Source: Nitrosomonadaceae bacterium (GTDB lineage: Bacteria; Pseudomonadota; Gammaproteobacteria; Burkholderiales; Nitrosomonadaceae). From it: a stretch of 8,029 nucleotides of DNA. The stretch's first letter is position 1. The number at the start of each line of letters is the position of its first letter. Location: positions 1 through 8,029 of the forward strand of contig CANIWY010000043.1 of the NCBI GenBank assembly GCA_947471695.1, written 5' to 3'. Shown piece by piece: positions 1 to 5,089 of this stretch. The notes under the pieces were generated by a model, which was not told the origin of the DNA, did no database searches, and was given only the letters and a program-made list of their open reading frames with translations. The translations under genes and the position numbers were made by a program.

Positions 1-1
1 G

Positions 2-520
2 GCGAGTTACTTCTTTTCTGGGCATGTGATCGATCCAAAAACGGGTCAAAGTTTGACCGATGGACGGCTGCAGCAGATCAAAGAGACGCGACGGATCAGC
101 ATAGACTCATTGCCACTGGAGCTGGCAATCAAGGCTGTACGAGGCAACGGTAAACGACGGGTGGTTGTTTTCTCAGATCCGAATTGCCCGTACTGCAAGC
201 GTCTAGAGGCTGAGTTGAGTAAGGTCACTGATGTAACCATCTACACGCTACTGTATCCAGTGCTCAATGGCTCAGTAGCAACAGCGACTGCGATATGGTG
301 CTCCGCAGACCGGCTCAAGGCTTGGGATGATTTCATGTTAAAGGGGACTGCCCCAACCGCAAAGGCTTGTGAAACGCCGATTGATAGGATTATTCAGGTG
401 GCTCAGAAACACAGTGTGAGCGGTACTCCGACATTGATTTTTGCTGATGGCTCAGTTGCACCGGGAATGATAGCTGCTGAAATGATTGAAAAGAAACTAG
501 CTGTTATGCCAACAAAATGA
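2..520 (+). CDS. dsbC: Thiol:disulfide interchange protein DsbC, 3' part (5' end outside window)
   Basis: Periplasmic disulfide isomerase that reshuffles wrong disulfides in secreted and outer-membrane proteins. The frame is open to the left edge (ASYFFSGHVIDPKTG...), so the GTG at 26 is not the true start; 172 residues remain. The signal peptide and most of the N-terminal dimerisation domain lie outside the window (E. coli DsbC is about 236 residues). Counting from the Val at 26-28, the thioredoxin-fold active site is DPNCPYC with Cys54 and Cys57. A second cysteine pair, Cys92 (IWCSAD) and Cys115 (KACETP), matches the structural disulfide of DsbC in spacing. Pro135 in SGTPTL is the cis-proline next to the active site. 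CPYC instead of E. coli CGYC is, from memory, common in betaproteobacterial DsbC. DsbG is the main alternative, but the two cysteine pairs favour DsbC. It converges on mltA with 22 bases between the stops. Confidence 0.9.
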   Translation, partial: ASYFFSGHVIDPKTGQSLTDGRLQQIKETRRISIDSLPLELAIKAVRGNGKRRVVVFSDPNCPYCKRLEAELSKVTDVTIYTLLYPVLNGSVATATAIWCSADRLKAWDDFMLKGTAPTAKACETPIDRIIQVAQKHSVSGTPTLIFADGSVAPGMIAAEMIEKKLAVMPTK

Positions 521-542
521 CGAAATCATCAGTCTGATCGTG

Positions 543-1718
543 TTATGGCGTATAGCCGCTAGGCATTAATACCCACATTTTTCCACTCTGCTTCATTTTC
601 CCAGCTTGATTCCCCGCATCTGGACCGAAGCCCCAGAAGAAATCAGCGCGGACGCCTCCCTTAATAGCGCCACCGGTATCTTGTGCAATCATCAACCTCT
701 GTAGCTGCTTGTCGCTGTTGGGCCAGGTAGTGGCAAGGAACACCGGTGCCCCCTGAGGGATGGATCGAGGGTCAATGGCAAGACTCCTGCCTGCTGTCAG
801 AGGTACGCCAAGTGCACCCAATGGGCCAGGTAGATCGGCAGGTAACTCACGGAAAAAAACATAACTGGGGTTCTGTCGCAGCAATTCGTTTAGTTTATTC
901 GGATTTTTCTGCCCCCATGCCTTGATTCCTTGCATAGACGCTTTCTCCAACACTAACTCACCACGATCCACCAGCAGCTTGCCGATGGATTTATACGGGT
1001 GGCCATTCTGTTCCGCGTAACCGACGCGTACAATTTCGCCATTTTCAAGTTCCACACGACCCGACCCCTGAATCTGAAGGAAGAATAATTCGACTGCATC
1101 TTCAACCCATACAAGTTCACGCCCTTGCATTGAAGTTGCACCTTTGCCGGTATCATTTTCTAATTCTGCGCGACTGTAATAAGGCACCACCTTGCGTCCC
1201 TGCAAACGTCCACGCAGCCTCATATTCTTGAGCTCTGGATAGATATCACCCAGTTCGACCACGATAAGCTCATCAGGCGTGGCGTATAGCGGAAAACGAT
1301 ACCGTCCAGAGGGTTTGCGACTGCCTTTTAGCAGAGGTTCATAATAGCCCGTGATTAGACCATCACTTCCGCCATCAGAATTTAGCACTTGATGGGGGAC
1401 AAAACGGTTCTCGAAGAATTGTCTTAGTTTAGTGCTATCAGGCTGTTGCATTGAAATAGCCTGGGTGCAGGCTTCCTGCCACAGCGGCCGGTTCATTAAT
1501 GCTGTACAGCTGCGCAGGAATGCGTCCCATGCCGGTAAAATATCGTCATCCGTCCAACCGGTTAGAGAGCTCCACTCTGTTGCTTTGAGTATGCCGATGG
1601 GGGGTAGAGAAGTCGCGGGCAGCTGGGATTTCCCCGAAGTGACCGGGACAATCGGGACGACAGTACAGGCGCTGACTAACAGCAGCGTGATACCAATCAA
1701 ACTTAATTGGTTTTTCAT
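543..1718 (-). CDS. mltA: Membrane-bound lytic murein transglycosylase A (lipoprotein)
   Basis: Outer-membrane lipoprotein that cleaves the MurNAc-GlcNAc bond of peptidoglycan and leaves 1,6-anhydro-MurNAc ends. It has 391 residues. The N-terminus is a lipoprotein signal: MKNQ, a hydrophobic stretch, then the lipobox LVSAC with Cys18 as the lipidated residue; Thr at +2 suggests the outer membrane. The MltA domain covers roughly residues 110-290 (GLITGYYEPLL at 120-130; FFLQIQGSGRVEL at 212-224). The C-terminal 3D-type domain follows (RSLAIDPRSIPQGAPVF at 311-327; AQDTGGAIKG at 345-354). Asp359 in RADFFWGFGP aligns, from memory, with the catalytic Asp308 of mature E. coli MltA. The chosen ATG sits directly before the signal peptide. 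No Shine-Dalgarno sequence is visible ahead of it. A possible promoter lies 29-57 bases upstream, inside the start of a small opposite-strand ORF. Confidence 0.96.
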   Translation of the reverse strand: MKNQLSLIGITLLLVSACTVVPIVPVTSGKSQLPATSLPPIGILKATEWSSLTGWTDDDILPAWDAFLRSCTALMNRPLWQEACTQAISMQQPDSTKLRQFFENRFVPHQVLNSDGGSDGLITGYYEPLLKGSRKPSGRYRFPLYATPDELIVVELGDIYPELKNMRLRGRLQGRKVVPYYSRAELENDTGKGATSMQGRELVWVEDAVELFFLQIQGSGRVELENGEIVRVGYAEQNGHPYKSIGKLLVDRGELVLEKASMQGIKAWGQKNPNKLNELLRQNPSYVFFRELPADLPGPLGALGVPLTAGRSLAIDPRSIPQGAPVFLATTWPNSDKQLQRLMIAQDTGGAIKGGVRADFFWGFGPDAGNQAGKMKQSGKMWVLMPSGYTP

Positions 1719-1746
1719 TGGATTATGGTTAAAGTCACATTTGGTA

Positions 1747-1775
1747 AATATACAATGACGGCAAAAATATGTGGA
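1747..1775 (-). promoter_or_regulatory. Possible sigma70-type promoter for mltA
   Basis: Read on the - strand, TCCACA (1775-1770) and TATATT (1752-1747) are separated by 17 bases. They match 4 of 6 positions of the -35 consensus and 5 of 6 of the -10. A start about 7 bases downstream of the -10 would give a leader of roughly 22-25 bases before the mltA ATG at 1718. The site overlaps the first codons of the + strand small ORF. It was found by eye only, and the region is AT-rich, so chance matches are likely. Confidence 0.3.
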
Positions 1776-1870
1776 TACTCTTAGTGGAAGCAGGTGTGGT
1801 TCTTGTGTTGATGTTTATCATTGTATGGTGCACGAAGCCGCGTAAAAAAGATGATGAGAAGAAAGATTAA
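1769..1870 (+). CDS. Small single-pass membrane peptide, function unknown
   Basis: A 33-codon frame (ATG...TAA) fills most of the gap between mltA and rsmA and runs opposite to both. It has the layout expected of a small inner-membrane peptide. Residues 2-20 are hydrophobic (WILLVEAGVVLVLMFIIVW), broken only by Glu7-Ala8-Gly9. A strongly charged tail follows from Lys23 (KPRKKDDEKKD). The positive residues right after the hydrophobic segment fit a cytoplasmic C-terminus. The TAA falls 25 bases before the end of rsmA. No Shine-Dalgarno sequence is visible; a TATACAAT element lies at 1749-1756, just upstream. I vaguely recall short betaproteobacterial peptides with a similar VEAG...VWW-type core, but I cannot name a family. 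A chance ORF cannot be ruled out, although the hydrophobic block plus charged tail is more orderly than expected by chance. Confidence 0.55.
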   Translation: MWILLVEAGVVLVLMFIIVWCTKPRKKDDEKKD

Positions 1871-1895
1871 ATCGATTTTGCACTGATACGCAAGT

Positions 1896-2678
1896 CTAAT
1901 TTACTTTCTCAAGCGAAGATAAGTGGTCTGTGATCGCCACAAACTGTGCTATGGATAAATTCTCTGCCCGTAGTCTTGGGTCAATATCCAGCGCAATAAA
2001 GTCTTCTGGTCTGAGATGAGCGTGCAGCGTATTGCGCAGAGTTTTACGCCTCTGTGAGAAGGCGGCAGAGACGACCCCAGCAAACAAATTTTCTTTACCG
2101 GGCTCAATGAGAGCCCCCCTGAGAGGGGACATGCGAACGATGGCCGACTCAACTTTCGGAATCGGATGAAAGGATTCTGGCGGAACGGTGAAGAGTTGCT
2201 CCATCTCAAATTTGCATTGCAGCATCACGGAGAGACGGCCGTAGTCCGGAGTGGAGGGTGCTGCGACCATACGGGCCACTACCTCTTTTTGCAGCATGAA
2301 ATGCATGTCATGGATACTCTCTGCAAAGCGACTCAGATGAAACAGAATCGGGGTGGAGATGTTATAAGGCAGGTTGCCAACCACTCGTAGACTTTTCCCG
2401 AGTAGAGAGAAATCAAATTCCAGGGCATCGGCTGAGTATATTGTCAGCCGCTCTGCAGGAAACTCCTGACGCAGCCGTTCAACAATATCGCGGTCAATTT
2501 CAACAACTTGTAGATGATGGAGCGATTGTAGTAGCGGCCGCGTGAGTGCACCGAGTCCTGGGCCGATTTCTACTAATAGGTCGTCTTTGACCGGGTGGAT
2601 GGCGAAGATAATATCTGCGACGATTCTGGTATCAACCAGAAAGTTCTGACCGAAACGTTTCCGGGGCGTGTGACGCAT
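1896..2678 (-). CDS. rsmA: 16S rRNA (adenine1518/1519-N6) dimethyltransferase RsmA
   Basis: Uses S-adenosylmethionine to dimethylate two adjacent adenines in the 3' hairpin loop of 16S rRNA during small-subunit maturation; its loss gives kasugamycin resistance in E. coli (ksgA). It has 260 residues, close to the usual length. The sequence shows the family N-terminus RKRFGQNFLVD (6-16), SAM-binding motif I EIGPGLG (37-43), the acidic residue after the second strand in VVEIDRD (58-64), SADAL (82-86), the target-adenine motif NLPYNIS (102-108), and the C-terminal FSQRRKTLRNTL (207-218). The start is the ATG three bases after the pdxA stop, which implies translational coupling. It is the last gene of the lptD-surA-pdxA-rsmA cluster; apaG and apaH, which follow it in E. 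coli, are absent here. Confidence 0.97.
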   Translation of the reverse strand: MRHTPRKRFGQNFLVDTRIVADIIFAIHPVKDDLLVEIGPGLGALTRPLLQSLHHLQVVEIDRDIVERLRQEFPAERLTIYSADALEFDFSLLGKSLRVVGNLPYNISTPILFHLSRFAESIHDMHFMLQKEVVARMVAAPSTPDYGRLSVMLQCKFEMEQLFTVPPESFHPIPKVESAIVRMSPLRGALIEPGKENLFAGVVSAAFSQRRKTLRNTLHAHLRPEDFIALDIDPRLRAENLSIAQFVAITDHLSSLEKVN

Positions 2679-2681
2679 GAG

Positions 2682-3683
2682 TTAAGTTTTCTTGTTGCTA
2701 GCCAGCGTTACGGCTAGTTCAATTGCTGCAAGTAGGCTACCCGGATCGGCGCACCCAGTTGCAGCGAGATCCAGCGCGGTACCGTGATCCACTGAGGTAC
2801 GAATGAAGGGCAGTCCCAGCGTAACATTAACTCCGGTGCCGAAGCTCGCGTGCTTCAATACTGGCAGTCCTTGGTCATGGTACATGGTAAATATACAATC
2901 AAAATTTTTCAGATGCAAAGGGTTAAACAGAGTATCGGCCGGGAGTGGGCCGATCAGCTGAATTCCTTCGGTACGTAGTTGATTCAGTACAGGGATGATG
3001 ATATCTATCTCTTCTCTGCCGAGATGACCAGACTCACCCGCATGAGGGTTTAGTCCCGCCACCGCAATGCGTGGTCTATCGATGTTAAAGCGCGAGATTA
3101 AGTCATTGTGGATGATGCGCAGCTGTCGCTCCAAACTCTCATGCGTAATGGCTGACGCTACATTTTTGAGAGGCAGGTGTGTGGTAGCAAGCGCAACTCG
3201 CATCCCGCCTCCGACCAGCATCATTACGGTTTGACTGTGAGAGCGGTGGGATAGATATTCAGTGTGGCCAGTAAAAGAAATACCAGCGTCGTTGATGACG
3301 CTTTTATGCACCGGTGCGGTTACCATCGCAGAAAATTCGCCGCTACCGCAACCCTCGATAGCGCGATCCAGGGTTGCCAGTACATAGGGAGCATTGGCAG
3401 GGTTGAGCCGGCCAGGAAGGGTGGGTTCATTCAGCGGTATATGAATTACTTGCAGTCTTCCTGCCTTGTGCTCAGCCGAGACACCCGGGAGATAATCCGT
3501 CAATTCTAGAGGGAGTCGTAGTAACTGGGCCCGTTGATACAGTAAATCACGATCGGCGATGACTATTAGTTTGCGAGCCGGGCGTTGTTGCGCAATTTGT
3601 ACACACAAATCGGGGCCGATTCCAGCAGGCTCGCCAGCGGTGAGGGCAAGGGTTGGGGTGCGCAGTAGATTGAGCGGCGTCAT
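2682..3683 (-). CDS. pdxA: 4-hydroxythreonine-4-phosphate dehydrogenase PdxA
   Basis: NAD-dependent enzyme of the DXP-dependent vitamin B6 pathway. It oxidises 4-phosphohydroxy-L-threonine, and the product decarboxylates to the amine that PdxJ condenses with DXP. With the ATG at 3683 it has 333 residues (E. coli 329). It begins TPTLALTAGEPAGIGPDL, which aligns with the normal family start. The frame is open further upstream to 3791, but those 36 codons would overlap surA and look nothing like PdxA, so I reject them. The three divalent-metal histidines are present: His169 (TTHLPL), His214 (NPHAGE) and His269 (YHDQG), each three residues later than the E. coli ligands 166, 211 and 266. The substrate-binding GHTE is at 139-142. 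The gap to surA is 19 bases and to rsmA 3 bases. No clear Shine-Dalgarno sequence is visible. Confidence 0.97.
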   Translation of the reverse strand: MTPLNLLRTPTLALTAGEPAGIGPDLCVQIAQQRPARKLIVIADRDLLYQRAQLLRLPLELTDYLPGVSAEHKAGRLQVIHIPLNEPTLPGRLNPANAPYVLATLDRAIEGCGSGEFSAMVTAPVHKSVINDAGISFTGHTEYLSHRSHSQTVMMLVGGGMRVALATTHLPLKNVASAITHESLERQLRIIHNDLISRFNIDRPRIAVAGLNPHAGESGHLGREEIDIIIPVLNQLRTEGIQLIGPLPADTLFNPLHLKNFDCIFTMYHDQGLPVLKHASFGTGVNVTLGLPFIRTSVDHGTALDLAATGCADPGSLLAAIELAVTLASNKKT

Positions 3684-3702
3684 GGATGGTGGGAAGTGAG
3701 AC

Positions 3703-5022
3703 CTAACGCTCTTCCAGTCGGTATTCGACATAGGCTCGATCACGGAGTCGCTGCAGCCATTCCTGAAAATCTGTGTCAGCTTTACGTGCATGGATAGACT
3801 GACGAGCAGCTTTTCGTTGCTGTTCGCTACTCACGTCTAAGGTTCGACGCTCGACCACTTGGATCAGATGCCAACCGAATGCAGATTGCACTGGCTCACT
3901 GATTTGTCCGGGCTGGAGTGAATTGAGGGCTTTCTCGAATTCGGGTACGGTATCTCCGGGCGAGATCCAGCCTAGACTGCCGCCGGATGAAGCGCTGGCA
4001 TCTTCAGAGTGAAGTTTCGCCAATTCCTGAAAACTGCCGCCATTGTCCAGACGTTCTTTTAGATCAATTGTGCGACGTTTGGCATCGCTGGCAGAAGTGA
4101 GTTCGTTGGTCTTGACAAGGATATGGCGGGCCTGAGTCTGGGTGATTATCACGGTGGACGCTTTCTGCCCGCGCCGTTCGAGTAATTTAAAAATATAAAA
4201 CCCGTTTGGACTCTGGATGATCGATGTCAGTCCGCCTGGCTGCATCGATGCTAACACCTCAGCAAACTTTGTTGGCAGTTGAGTGCTCGGGCGCCAGTCA
4301 AGTACGCCTCCCTTCATCGCATCTGCAGCGTCTGAAAACTCGGCAGCTACCTGAGCAAATTCAACTCCATTCTTCAATTTAGTTAGGGCCGCTTCTGCGC
4401 GACGGTACTTGATCTCAATTTGCGGTCCTTCCGCCCGTTCTGGGAGCTGTACTAAGATGTGAGCAAGACGATATTCAATGACGCCAGCACCCGAAATCTC
4501 TTGGTTATGAAGGAAGTTGTCGACTTCACCCTCGGTCACGGTGATCCTGTTGTTTACCTCGCGTTCTTTTAGGCGGGTCACGATCAGCTCATTACGAATT
4601 TCATCGCGAAACTTATTCAAGTTAATTCCATCACGCTCAAGTGCGGTATAAAGCTCGGGCAAGGACATCTTGTTCTCCTTAGCGATACGGCGCAGGGTGT
4701 CATCTAGATCAGAATCACTCACTGCCAAGCCGGTTTCCTTCGCCATCTGCAACTGTAACCGGGTGATGATAAACCGCTCCAACAGTTGCTTCTCCAGAAC
4801 ATCATGTGCGGGTGCTTGCACTCCGCGTGTTTGCAGTTGTCTGATGGTGTGGCCGAGCATCTCATCAAGCTCTCTCTGTGTGATGACCTCTTCGTTCACC
4901 ACCGCAATGATACGGTCTATCGGCGCAATTCTGCCGATATGAGCAACCTGTTGGGCATTAGCAATCTCGACTGCTAATGTAAATAGCAGGGTAAGGAGGT
5001 GACGAGAGTGGGTTGTACTCAT
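3703..5022 (-). CDS. surA: Periplasmic chaperone and peptidyl-prolyl isomerase SurA
   Basis: Periplasmic chaperone that carries unfolded outer-membrane proteins to the BAM complex; LptD is a well-known client in E. coli. With the ATG at 5022 it has 439 residues (E. coli 428). A Sec signal peptide (THSRHLLTLLFTLAVEIANA, cleavage before QQ) covers residues 1-23. The SurA N-terminal domain follows, beginning IDRIIAVVNEEVITQREL. The first parvulin domain runs from about 182 (YRLAHILVQLPE) to 283, and the second from about 296 (QARHILVKTNE) to 392 (GWHLIQVVERR), with GGSLGWI near 347-353. A C-terminal helix (DFQEWLQRLRDRAYVEYR) completes the fold. A GTG at 5061 would add 13 residues ahead of the signal peptide; I prefer the ATG because it gives a normal signal length. 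Neither start has a clear Shine-Dalgarno sequence. It lies 67 bases after lptD and 19 before pdxA. Confidence 0.96.
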   Translation of the reverse strand: MSTTHSRHLLTLLFTLAVEIANAQQVAHIGRIAPIDRIIAVVNEEVITQRELDEMLGHTIRQLQTRGVQAPAHDVLEKQLLERFIITRLQLQMAKETGLAVSDSDLDDTLRRIAKENKMSLPELYTALERDGINLNKFRDEIRNELIVTRLKEREVNNRITVTEGEVDNFLHNQEISGAGVIEYRLAHILVQLPERAEGPQIEIKYRRAEAALTKLKNGVEFAQVAAEFSDAADAMKGGVLDWRPSTQLPTKFAEVLASMQPGGLTSIIQSPNGFYIFKLLERRGQKASTVIITQTQARHILVKTNELTSASDAKRRTIDLKERLDNGGSFQELAKLHSEDASASSGGSLGWISPGDTVPEFEKALNSLQPGQISEPVQSAFGWHLIQVVERRTLDVSSEQQRKAARQSIHARKADTDFQEWLQRLRDRAYVEYRLEER

Positions 5023-5089
5023 ACGTGCGAGAGTTTTTAGTGGTAACTGCGAGATAAGCACTTGGTGCGTTGGGTTCGCGATTGGATGA

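Noticed and set aside
521..542. Bidirectional terminator between dsbC and mltA
   Set aside because: Only a weak ATCA-GTC-TGAT stem is present and there is no T-run, so no terminator can be supported.
1432..1758. 108-codon + strand ORF over the mltA start
   Set aside because: It is antisense to the MltA lipoprotein signal and N-terminal region, with no domain or signal of its own.
3684..3791. Upstream extension of pdxA by 36 codons
   Set aside because: It overlaps the 3' end of surA in another frame, shows no PdxA-like sequence, and the family N-terminus begins right after the ATG at 3683.
4670..4942. 90-codon + strand ORF inside surA
   Set aside because: It lies fully antisense to the well-supported SurA N-terminal domain, is rich in Ser/Cys/Arg, and has no recognisable features: a shadow frame.
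5023..5061. GTG start for surA giving 13 more residues
   Set aside because: It would put a long stretch before the signal peptide and has no ribosome binding site; the ATG at 5022 gives a normal signal peptide. It is not fully excluded.
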